DNA from: Streptomyces gossypii
GTDB taxonomy: Bacteria > Actinomycetota > Actinomycetes > Streptomycetales > Streptomycetaceae
Direction: 5' to 3'
NCBI RefSeq assembly: GCF_025165795.1
Contig: NZ_JAJAGO010000008.1
Location: 310,001 to 374,000, forward strand
DNA length: 64,000 bases
In this document: one piece after another, positions 35,021 through 42,702 of the stretch
Position numbering within the stretch: position 1 is the first letter of the stretch
How the letters are laid out: each line of letters begins with the position of its first letter
Translations under genes and position numbers: made by a program
The notes under the pieces: model-generated
Databases searched by the model: none
What the model was told of the DNA's origin: nothing
What the model saw: only the letters and a program-made list of their open reading frames with translations

Positions 35021-35965
35021 TCAGACTTCGATCTTGCCGAGGCGGCGGATGACGGCGAAGCCGAGCGCGAAGAGCCCGACGGCGAGAAGCATGGCGATCT
35101 GGCCCAGCGGGGAGCCGGTGACCTTGTCCAGGGCGCCCGGCGACATGGAGTTCATCATCAGCATCGCGCCGAATCCGAGCACGGGGATCGTGTAGGCGGT
35201 TGCGTTGACCTCGGCCAGCATGGTGCGGACCTCGCGCCTGGTTTCCTTGCGCTCCTCCAGCGTGGTGGTGAGGTTGCGCAGCGAGCTGACGATGGTGCCG
35301 CCCGCTCGGTTGGAGAGGACCAGCGTGGTGACGAGGACCACGAGTTCGCGGGAGGGCAGGCGCTCGGCGAGCTCGTTGAGCGCGTCCTCGATGGAACGGC
35401 CCACCGCCAGCTGGTTGGTGACGACGGTCAGTTCGTCGCCCGCAGGTGCCTCCAGTTCCTCCGCGGCGATACCGAGGGCGGTGCGCAGCGCGAGCCCGGC
35501 CGAGGTGGCGTTGGCGAGGATGCGGGAGAGTTCCGGAAGCTGGTTGATGAACGCCTCGATGCGTTTCTGCCGCTGCCAGTTGAGGAAGGCGTTGGCGGCG
35601 ACCAGGCCGGTGATGCCCGCGATGGGCCCGAAGAAGGGGGCGAGCAGGGAGGCGCCGACGAACCACAGCCCGGCGGTCGCGGCTGCGACGTAGACGAAGA
35701 ACTCGCCGGCGCTCAGATCCAGGCCGGTGGCCGCCAGCTTGAGCTGGATGCGGCGGCCCAGGCCGGTGCCGCGCAGCCGCCGGTCGACGGCGGCGAAGTT
35801 GCGGCGGCGCCCGTCGGGCAGCGCGATCTCGCCGGTGGTGGTGGAGAGCCGGTCGAGCAGTTCCTGGCGCTGTGCACGGCCGGAGGCGAACGTGTGCACG
35901 CCCGCGACGGCGAGCACGCCCGTGAGGAGCGTGGCGCCGAGGGTGATCTGGGCGAGTCTGTCCAT
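35021..35965 (-). CDS. tadB: TadB-like type II/IV secretion F-domain protein
   Basis: A 314-residue membrane platform protein, partner of TadC. One helix is at the N-terminus, two around 95-130 and two at the C-terminus (about 255-310). The T2SSF domain reads INQLPELSRILANATSAGLALRTALGIAAEEL and VVLVTTLVLSNRAGGTIVSSLRNLTTTLEER. Together with the CpaF ATPase upstream it would drive pilin polymerisation. The ATG at 35965 is the only plausible start. Ninety-two bp separate it from cpaF. Confidence 0.93.
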   Translation of the reverse strand: MDRLAQITLGATLLTGVLAVAGVHTFASGRAQRQELLDRLSTTTGEIALPDGRRRNFAAVDRRLRGTGLGRRIQLKLAATGLDLSAGEFFVYVAAATAGLWFVGASLLAPFFGPIAGITGLVAANAFLNWQRQKRIEAFINQLPELSRILANATSAGLALRTALGIAAEELEAPAGDELTVVTNQLAVGRSIEDALNELAERLPSRELVVLVTTLVLSNRAGGTIVSSLRNLTTTLEERKETRREVRTMLAEVNATAYTIPVLGFGAMLMMNSMSPGALDKVTGSPLGQIAMLLAVGLFALGFAVIRRLGKIEV

Positions 35966-36057
35966 GGGGGCGGTCCTTGGGGTTCGGTCCTCGGTGCGTG
36001 ACGGGGGCCCGGCTGGTGGGCGGGTGCGGGTGGTGCGGCGGCTCGGGCCGGCTGGGG

Positions 36058-37440
36058 CTAGAGGGTGTTACGAGTGGCGAGCGGCACGTCGTTCACCGCC
36101 ACTCCGAAGGCGGGCGGCACCGGCTCGCCCGACATGGCGAGCCGGGCGCCCGTACGGCGGGGCAGCGGCAGGTGAGCGAAGGCGCCGTGTACCCGGCCGT
36201 CGGGAGACATGGGCTGGGCGTCGAAGCGGCAGACGGGGGCGAGCGCGAAGGTCTCCCGGCCGTGCGAGGCGAGCAGGGCGATCTCCACGATCTTGCGGGA
36301 GCCGTCGGCGAGCCGTGCGAGCTGGACGAGGACGTCGACGGCGGAGTTGATCTGGTCCTGGAGCGCGGCGAAGGGCACCTCGACCTCGGACATGGAGGCC
36401 AGCGTCTGGAGCCGCATCAGCGCGTCCTCCGCGCTGTTCGCGTGGACGGTGGCGAGTGATCCGTCGTGGCCGGTGGACATGGCCTGGAGCATGTCGAGGG
36501 TCTCGCCGCCACGGACCTCGCCGACGATGATGCGGTCGGGCCTCATCCGGAGCGAGTTGCGCACCAGGTCGCGTACGGTGACCCGCCCGTTGCCCTCGAC
36601 GTTCGGCGGCCGGGTCTCCAGCCTGATCACATGCCGCTGCTGGAGCTGGAGTTCGGCGGCGTCCTCGACGGTGATGATCCGCTCGTGCTCCGGAATCAGG
36701 CCGGAGAGGGCGTTCAGCAGTGTGGTCTTTCCGGAGCCCGTGCCGCCGGAGACGATCAGGTTGAACCGGCCCCGGATGAACGACGACAGGAGCAGCAGCA
36801 TCTGCTCGTCGAGCGTGCCGAGTCCGATGAGCTCGTCCAGCTTGTAGGCGCGGGGGAAGCGGCGGATGGTGAGGGTCGCGCCGGTGAGCGAGAGCGGCGG
36901 GATGATCACGTTGACGCGCTCACCGGAGGGGAGCCGGGCGTCCACCATCGGATTGGACTCGTCCACCCGGCGGTTCACGGTGGAGACGATGCGTTCGATC
37001 GTCTGCATGAGCTGTTCGTGCGAGGCGAACCGCACGGGGACCTGCTCCACCCGGCCCGCCCGTTCCACGAAGACCTGGTCCGGGCCGTTGACCATGATCT
37101 CCGTGATCGAGGCGTCCTCGAGCAGCGGTTCGAGCACGCCGAGGCCGAGTGCCTCGTCCACGACACGGCGGATGAGCAGCTCACGGTCGGGAGTGGAGAG
37201 GACCGGGCCCTCGCGGCTGATGATGTGCCCGAGTACCCGTTCCAGCCGGGCGCGGCGTTCGGCGGGCGCGAGGGCGGACATCTCGGCGAGGTCGATCTCT
37301 TCGAGCAGCTTGGTGCGGTACGCGGGTACGAGGTGGCCGGTGCTGTCCGGGGCGATCGCCCCGTTGTGCGTGCCGGAGGCGGTGGCCCCGCTGCCTCGGG
37401 GGTCACCGTCGGGGGTGGTCATGCGGGAGCGCAGACTCAC
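36058..37440 (-). CDS. cpaF: CpaF/TadA-type secretion ATPase
   Basis: A 460-residue hexameric ATPase that powers Tad pilus assembly. The N-terminal domain (about 85-215) contains SITEIMVNGPDQVFVERAGR and RRVDESNPMVDARLPSG; the RecA-like domain has Walker A SGGTGSGKTTLLNAL (near residue 230), the Asp box ERIITVEDAAEL, Walker B RMRPDRIIVGEVRGGE and the His box GHDGSLATVHANS. The GTG at 37440 follows GGAAGGGA. The C-terminal 60 residues are variable. It stands between tadE and tadB in the operon. Confidence 0.95.
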   Translation of the reverse strand: MSLRSRMTTPDGDPRGSGATASGTHNGAIAPDSTGHLVPAYRTKLLEEIDLAEMSALAPAERRARLERVLGHIISREGPVLSTPDRELLIRRVVDEALGLGVLEPLLEDASITEIMVNGPDQVFVERAGRVEQVPVRFASHEQLMQTIERIVSTVNRRVDESNPMVDARLPSGERVNVIIPPLSLTGATLTIRRFPRAYKLDELIGLGTLDEQMLLLLSSFIRGRFNLIVSGGTGSGKTTLLNALSGLIPEHERIITVEDAAELQLQQRHVIRLETRPPNVEGNGRVTVRDLVRNSLRMRPDRIIVGEVRGGETLDMLQAMSTGHDGSLATVHANSAEDALMRLQTLASMSEVEVPFAALQDQINSAVDVLVQLARLADGSRKIVEIALLASHGRETFALAPVCRFDAQPMSPDGRVHGAFAHLPLPRRTGARLAMSGEPVPPAFGVAVNDVPLATRNTL

Positions 37441-37496
37441 GGGTCGGTCCCTTCCGGGTCGGGGCTGGGTCTCAGAGGCTGGTGTCGGCCGCTGTG

Positions 37497-37922
37497 TCAG
37501 TCGCTGGGCATGGTGACGGTGCGGGTGGCACTGCCGAGGCTGTCGATGCCGGGGATGATCGAGGGGACGGAGACGGTCGTCGTGACGGTCACCTCCTCGT
37601 CCGAGCGGTTGCAGCTGAACGAGGAACGGTTCGCCGTCCAGCCGCTCATGGCCGCCTGTCCCGAGCTGGCGCACTGCCCGGCGAGATCCTCGTGGCTGGC
37701 CGTACGGGCGGCGGCGCGGGCACCCGTACCGGCCTGCTGGACCGCGTACCCGGCGACGCCGAGCTGTATGGCACCGAGCGCGACGATCAGCAGGAGCGGG
37801 AGCATACCGGCGAACTCGATGCTGGACGCCCCCCGCTGGAGGTCGCGGCGACGGGCCCACCCGCTCACCCGCTGCCGTATCCGCACGGGTGCTGCGGCGC
37901 GGTCGGCCCGTACAGGACGCAT
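37497..37922 (-). CDS. TadE family pseudopilin
   Basis: A 141-residue TadE-like protein. A basic N-terminus precedes a prepilin-type site QRG/ASSIEFAGM with Glu at +5, then the hydrophobic stem LPLLLIVALGAIQLGVAGYAV. The remaining 85 residues are extracytoplasmic, with two Cys that could pair. It starts 2 bp after the stop codon of the CpaE-TadE fusion gene, indicating translational coupling. TadE proteins are pseudopilins needed for Flp pilus biogenesis. Confidence 0.88.
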   Translation of the reverse strand: MRPVRADRAAAPVRIRQRVSGWARRRDLQRGASSIEFAGMLPLLLIVALGAIQLGVAGYAVQQAGTGARAAARTASHEDLAGQCASSGQAAMSGWTANRSSFSCNRSDEEVTVTTTVSVPSIIPGIDSLGSATRTVTMPSD

Positions 37923-37924
37923 CG

Positions 37925-39877
37925 TCAGTCACCTTCCGATTCCAGCGCCGCACCGGCGCTTCCGTGCACCGTGAACGGGAGGTTGGCGGCGCCGGGGAAG
38001 AGAACGGGGGTGGCCAGATCCACATCCGCCTTCCAGACGTTGCCGGAGACATAGCAGTTGATCCTCGCTGCCGAGTCCCAGGCGGACGGCAGGTGCTCGC
38101 GCGCCGCCGACTCGCAGGCCGCCCCCGGGTCTCCGTACGCGGCGGCCGAGGTGGCGGCACGAGCGCCCTCGTCGGCGGCGTTGCCCGCGAGCGTGAAGGT
38201 GTAGCCGATCAGCACGCACTGCCACAGCAGGGCGAGTACGACGGCGATGATCGGCACCATCCCCGCGAACTCGACGGTCAGCGCGCCCCGGTCGTCCCGG
38301 AGGGCACGGCGCAGCCGGTCCGGTAACGCGCCGGGGCCGGGCTGGCCGTCCGGCCGCGCGGTCCTCGTGGTGCCGGCTCCAGCGGTGTCGGCTCCGGGCT
38401 TCCGGCTTCCGGATGCGCGGCCTGCGGACGGGCGGCTTCCGGACGGGCGGCGGGCCGGAAGGTAGACGGAACCCCGGTCGTCCCACTGACGGCCGCCGGC
38501 CCCGGAGCCGCCGGGGGGCAGCGCGGCGGGGCGAGTCCCGCCGTCTATGCCTTGGGCGGGCTTCGACGGCTTCAGCGATTTCGCCGATCTTCCGGACGGC
38601 TTCCCGGACTTCCCGGACTTGCCCGCCTTCCCCGGCTTGTCCTGCCTGGCGTGCCTGGAACCCTTGCCGTCCTTCCCCCCTTTCGGGCTCTCCAGGGGTG
38701 CGGCGGCGCCCAGTTCGGCGGCCAGTGACCACAACGCCTGCTTGACCGTGCTGCGGTGGTCGAGGTCCTGGATGCGGCCCGCGTCCAGTGCGGTGTGGAG
38801 TTCCTTGAAGTTGGCGGGGATGGTGGCGCGGGCAACCGGCGTGCCGACGATGCGGGCGATCAGTGCGGGCTGTATCTCGGTGTGCCGGGAGGCACGGTTG
38901 ACCGTCGTGACGGTCTCCTCCGCCTTGCGGATCTGGAGCCGGTCCCAGAGCCGGACCATGCGCTTGGCGGCCCGTACGGACAGCACGTCCGGGGTGGTCA
39001 GCAGGATCGCCCGGTCGGCGAGTTCGACGGCTGCGGCGTTCGCGGCGTGCATCTGGGTGCCGCAGTCGATGATGACGACCTCGTAGCGGGCGCGCATGGC
39101 GCCGACGATCTGCCGGGCGGCGCGGTCGTCCACCTCCTCGCCGCGTTCGCCCTCGCCGGGGGCGAGCAGCAGGGCGAGGCCCGTGTCGTGGGTGTAGACG
39201 GCGTCTTCGAGCACGCGCGGGGTCAGATCGGTGATCCCGGCCAGGTCGGCGACCGAGCGGCGGAACTGGACATCCAGGAAGGAGGCGACGTCGCCGGACT
39301 GGAGGTTCATGTCGATCAGGGCCGCGTTCCGTCCGGAGGCGCGGGCGGCAAGGGCCAGTTGCACGGCGGTCAGCGTGCAGCCGACGCCTCCCTTGGCGCC
39401 GGTTACCGCCAGGACGGTGCCGCCGGGCCCGCCGAAGGTTTCGGGCGCCGCCCCGAGGTGGCGTCGGACGCCCATGGCCCAACTGGCGGCGGCGGCGACA
39501 CGGATGGCGAGTTCGTCGTAGCCGACCGGGAGTCCGACGACGCCGCGGGCACCCGCGTCCATGGCGGCGGAGTAGAGGGCGGGTGAGGTGTCGCGGGTGA
39601 GGAGGATGACGCCGACCGCCGGGAAGCGGAGGGCGATTTCACGGATCAGTTCGAGTGCGGGCACAGGGCCGATCAGCTCGTGCACGACGACGGCCTCGGG
39701 CAGGTCGGCGACGGACTCGGCGGCGGCATGCGCCAGCGTGTTCAGCAACTGGGTGGAGTCGGTGGCGGTGGCCAGCGGCTCGCTGTCCGGCAGCTGGCTG
39801 AGCAGGGTGGCCAGGACGCGGGTCGCGTCCGGGTCGCTGACTGCCGGGAGAATGCGCGTGACCATGGGGGCGCTCAC
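37925..39877 (-). CDS. cpaE: CpaE-like ATPase fused to a C-terminal TadE pseudopilin
   Basis: A 650-residue fusion. Residues 1-130 are a receiver-like CpaE domain; about 150-390 is a MinD/ParA ATPase with a deviant Walker A VTGAKGGVGCTLTAV, later VVIIDCGTQMHAAN. About 400-525 is a basic linker rich in Lys/Gly/Ser then Arg/Ser/Pro. From residue 526 a TadE domain begins: RDDRG/ALTVEFAGMVPII, a prepilin-type site between Gly531 and Ala532, then a hydrophobic stem and about 100 extracytoplasmic residues. The GTG start overlaps the cpaB stop (GTGA). CpaE localises the pilus machine; if the peptidase cuts at Gly531 the ATPase and pseudopilin would be separated. The frame is uninterrupted between the two parts. 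Confidence 0.88.
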   Translation of the reverse strand: MSAPMVTRILPAVSDPDATRVLATLLSQLPDSEPLATATDSTQLLNTLAHAAAESVADLPEAVVVHELIGPVPALELIREIALRFPAVGVILLTRDTSPALYSAAMDAGARGVVGLPVGYDELAIRVAAAASWAMGVRRHLGAAPETFGGPGGTVLAVTGAKGGVGCTLTAVQLALAARASGRNAALIDMNLQSGDVASFLDVQFRRSVADLAGITDLTPRVLEDAVYTHDTGLALLLAPGEGERGEEVDDRAARQIVGAMRARYEVVIIDCGTQMHAANAAAVELADRAILLTTPDVLSVRAAKRMVRLWDRLQIRKAEETVTTVNRASRHTEIQPALIARIVGTPVARATIPANFKELHTALDAGRIQDLDHRSTVKQALWSLAAELGAAAPLESPKGGKDGKGSRHARQDKPGKAGKSGKSGKPSGRSAKSLKPSKPAQGIDGGTRPAALPPGGSGAGGRQWDDRGSVYLPARRPSGSRPSAGRASGSRKPGADTAGAGTTRTARPDGQPGPGALPDRLRRALRDDRGALTVEFAGMVPIIAVVLALLWQCVLIGYTFTLAGNAADEGARAATSAAAYGDPGAACESAAREHLPSAWDSAARINCYVSGNVWKADVDLATPVLFPGAANLPFTVHGSAGAALESEGD

Positions 39878-40593
39878 TTGTCCCGGGCGAGGGTGTAGGT
39901 GCGTTCGTCCTCCGGGACGGTCTCACTGCCCGGGGCGATCAGGGCGAGCCGTACGTGCTCGGCGAACGACTCGGCGTAGGCGACGCGCTGGGCGTCGGCG
40001 GTGGAGAGGGCGAAGGTGATCGGGACGCCCTCCCGCTCGCGCTGGCGGGTGCTGGCGTCGTCGCCGCCGTCCTTGAAGGGGGTGAGTTTCCCGACATCGA
40101 TGACCTCTGCGTTGTTGACGATCAGTTTGGACTGGGACGGCTGGGCCTTGTCGCCTTTGGTCTCGCCCTCGAAGGTGGCGAAGATGTTCACCCTGTTCCC
40201 CGGATTGATCTTGCCCGCGACGCCGGTCGCAGAGTCGATCATGATGGCGATCTCCTGTTGACCGGGCTCCAGGGCCGGGCGCTCGGCCATCATGTCGCGT
40301 TGCAGGAGGGAGCCCTTGCGCAGCGAATTGACGGCGATCTTGCCGCGCAGCTTGCCGAGATCGGTGACGGCGGTGTCGGGGAGCCAGCGCTCCGGCATGG
40401 AGATCTTCCTGAACTGGTCGGCGTCCAGCGGCTCATAGGCCGGTATGTCGCCCTTCAGCTCATACGCCGTCGTCTCCGGGCCGACTTTGGACTCCGCGTC
40501 CCGGATCACCACCACGACACCCGTGAGAGCCCCGAGGGCGCACAGGGCGGAGATCACGATCAGGATGACGCCGCGGCGCTGGCGTGAGTTCAT
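39874..40593 (-). CDS. cpaB: CpaB/RcpC family pilus assembly protein
   Basis: A 239-residue protein with an N-terminal membrane helix (VILIVISALCALGALTGVVVVI) and an SAF-like domain (about 40-100; DIPAYEPLDADQFRKISMP, GKIAVNSLRKGSLLQRDMM) followed by the RcpC domain (EIAIMIDSATGVAGKINPGNRVNIFATFEG). It likely works outside the membrane as a wall-side or periplasm-equivalent component of the Tad machine. The start overlaps the stop codon of the upstream gene (ATGA), and its own stop overlaps the cpaE start. Confidence 0.9.
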   Translation of the reverse strand: MNSRQRRGVILIVISALCALGALTGVVVVIRDAESKVGPETTAYELKGDIPAYEPLDADQFRKISMPERWLPDTAVTDLGKLRGKIAVNSLRKGSLLQRDMMAERPALEPGQQEIAIMIDSATGVAGKINPGNRVNIFATFEGETKGDKAQPSQSKLIVNNAEVIDVGKLTPFKDGGDDASTRQREREGVPITFALSTADAQRVAYAESFAEHVRLALIAPGSETVPEDERTYTLARDK

Positions 40594-42224
40594 GGACGGG
40601 GGTCCCCTTGATGGACGACGACTGCGGTGTTCGGCGGATACGGGGGGCCCTGCGGGCCCGGGTATGACGGGCCCTGCGGGCCCGGACGCGGCACATGCCG
40701 CTCCTGCGGCAAGGGCTGCGACCGCCCCTGCGCGGGGCGCTGCGCGGCTGGCCCCTGGGGGTGGTGCGGTTGTGCGCCCGCACCCGGAGGCGTCCCCAGC
40801 GCGGGGAGCGGCCTTGCGGCCGCACCGGGCGCCAGCCCGGAGGGCGGCGCCTGAACATCCCGATCCCCCGCGGACCCCGCCCGCACAGGCGCACCCAGCG
40901 GGGCCGGTGCCTGCCCGGACGGCCCCGGCTCAGCGGGCGCCTGCGCGGCAGGGGTGTCCCCGAGCCGGGATACCGCAGCAGGAGGGCGGAAGGACGACGC
41001 CTGTGCGCCGGGTGCATCCTCGGCGTCCGCCGCGGACCGCGCCAGCCCCGAGGGCGGCGTGGCGGGCCGGGCCCGGACTGCTCGATCCCCCGCGGGTCCC
41101 GCCTGCGCGGAGGGCGGCTGCACGGCCGCATCCGGCGCGGCCGGCGCCTGCCCGGAGGGCCTTGGCTGGGCGGGTGGTTGGGCGGAGAGCGGGCGGACGG
41201 TCGCAGTCGGCGTGGGGGGTGCCAGGGCTGAGGGGGGCTGCGGCGGGGCGGGCGGCTGCGCGGCGGGCCGTTGGGGCATCGGTTCAGGGACCGGTGCGAC
41301 CGGTGGTGCGGCCATCGGGGTGGGGACGTGGCCGGGCCGCCGGGTGGCGGCGCGGGGCGGCGCGGGGTGTGCCGGGGATGGGCCGGGCGGCACCGGGGCG
41401 GAGCAGAACGCGCAGCGGTCGCCGATGAGTTCGAGCCCGCACCAGTGGCACTCGTCCCGCCGTACGGAGGCGACGAGCTGGTAGAGGACCGAGGCGTCCG
41501 GGATCGCCGCGGCGAACTCGGTCAGCTTGGCCGTGCCCCACCAGCGGGCGGAGTCGTCCGGGAGGTACGCCTCCTGGACTTCGGCGGCCCCCCACTGCTG
41601 GGCGAGGGTCTGGGTCACCCAGTCGGAGCCCACCGCTCCGGCGGCCACGGTCAGCCGGGTGCCGTACTCGGGTGCGGGCAGGCCGCCACCGGCGCTCCCT
41701 CCGCTCTCGCCGCCGCTGCCGAGCCGGATCAGCCGCGGCGTGGGCACGGCGAGCACCGCGAACTGGGCGCCGGGCATCCAGGACTTGGCGTGCGCGGTGA
41801 GCGACACCGGGATCCGGTCGAGCTTGGCGACCGAGTTGAGCACCGCTCCGGCGTGGATGTAGTGCGCCAGCAGCCGGGCTGCCGCGGCCAGTACGCCGGG
41901 GCTGAAGTCGCAGAGCGACAGCTGGCGCAGTTGCCGTACGAGCACTCCCGTGGCGAGCGGCGGAAGTCCGGTGGGGAGCAGCGCGATGCGGTCGCTCTCC
42001 AGGAGGGCGCGGAGGGTGTGCAGTCGGTGGAGGAAGGGGGTGGGGAGGGAGTCCGGGTAGAGGGCGATGAGATAGCCGTGCTGCTCCAGCAGGGTGTGGA
42101 TCTCGTCGAGCGCGGCTTCCAGCGGCTGTTCGCCGGGAGGCTTGAGGAGGTGCGCACGGGGTGTGTGCCGGTCGGGCGGCGACAGCATGTGCCCGTGGCT
42201 GGTGACCGCTAGGGCGGTAGTCAC
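40590..42224 (-). CDS. unknown protein opening the tad operon, zinc ribbon plus Pro-rich tail
   Basis: A 544-residue protein I do not recognise. Residues 1 to about 260 look globular and cytosolic (LDEIHTLLEQHGYLIALYP, LARQ-like helices, RLLAHYIHAGAVLNSVAKLDRIP). A zinc ribbon follows: CHWCGLELIGDRCAFCSAP, with two Cys pairs. The last 250 residues are almost entirely Pro/Ala/Gln/Gly. GTG at 42224 follows GGGGGAG by 6 nt. It is the first gene of the tad operon and overlaps cpaB by 4 nt, so it should be made in step with the pilus machine. A role as cytosolic adaptor is only a guess. Confidence 0.8.
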   Translation of the reverse strand: MTTALAVTSHGHMLSPPDRHTPRAHLLKPPGEQPLEAALDEIHTLLEQHGYLIALYPDSLPTPFLHRLHTLRALLESDRIALLPTGLPPLATGVLVRQLRQLSLCDFSPGVLAAAARLLAHYIHAGAVLNSVAKLDRIPVSLTAHAKSWMPGAQFAVLAVPTPRLIRLGSGGESGGSAGGGLPAPEYGTRLTVAAGAVGSDWVTQTLAQQWGAAEVQEAYLPDDSARWWGTAKLTEFAAAIPDASVLYQLVASVRRDECHWCGLELIGDRCAFCSAPVPPGPSPAHPAPPRAATRRPGHVPTPMAAPPVAPVPEPMPQRPAAQPPAPPQPPSALAPPTPTATVRPLSAQPPAQPRPSGQAPAAPDAAVQPPSAQAGPAGDRAVRARPATPPSGLARSAADAEDAPGAQASSFRPPAAVSRLGDTPAAQAPAEPGPSGQAPAPLGAPVRAGSAGDRDVQAPPSGLAPGAAARPLPALGTPPGAGAQPHHPQGPAAQRPAQGRSQPLPQERHVPRPGPQGPSYPGPQGPPYPPNTAVVVHQGDPRP

Positions 42225-42702
42225 GTCCCGCTCCCCCCGTCCGTAACGGCGTGTGGACTTGAGCCTGGCTTGTTCCCAAGCTCGGAGGCTCCGAACCCGG
42301 AGACCCTGAGCCGCCGCGCCCGGAATCACCGAATCCCGGCCAACTGCCCTGTCCTGGTGTGCTGATGGACCGCCGTCGCCTCCCGGATCCGGAACCTCCG
42401 GGGAGCTGACTGACGATATGACACCTTATCGGCGCGGCTCCTGACAGAGAACCAATTCCCGAACAACAGCACCGGACGGAACCGATCCGACACATCAACC
42501 CGCGCCCCTGGTCTACCCCGTTCCCACCTGCGGCTAAGCGTTCGGCGGGTGAGAAGCCCGTACGGGAGCGTGCGCGAGGCCTTGACAGACTTATTGGTCT
42601 GGACCAGTCTTCCCGCTCAGTAGCGACCTGGTGCACGACGGTGGCCACCGTCATTCCTGTACAGCGTTTCCTCCCCCAACCCCCCGATGCCGGAGGCAGT
42701 CA
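42225..42702. other. divergent regulatory region between the tad operon and the chitinase gene
   Basis: No gene is supported in these 478 bp. The chitinase side holds a strong promoter with an overlapping DasR-type site (42582-42610). On the tad side I see GATATGACACCTTATC (42416-42431), whose ends GATA/TATC are complementary, but no promoter that I would defend. Confidence 0.5.
42582..42610 (+). promoter_or_regulatory. chitinase promoter with overlapping DasR (dre) site
   Basis: TTGACA (42582-42587) is followed after 17 bp by CAGTCT. Between them lies ATTGGTCTGGACCAGT (42593-42608), a near-palindrome very close to the DasR-responsive element consensus ACTGGTCTAGACCACT. DasR is the GntR-type repressor released by glucosamine 6-phosphate in Streptomyces; binding here would block RNA polymerase. 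The 5' untranslated region would be about 90 nt. Confidence 0.8.
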
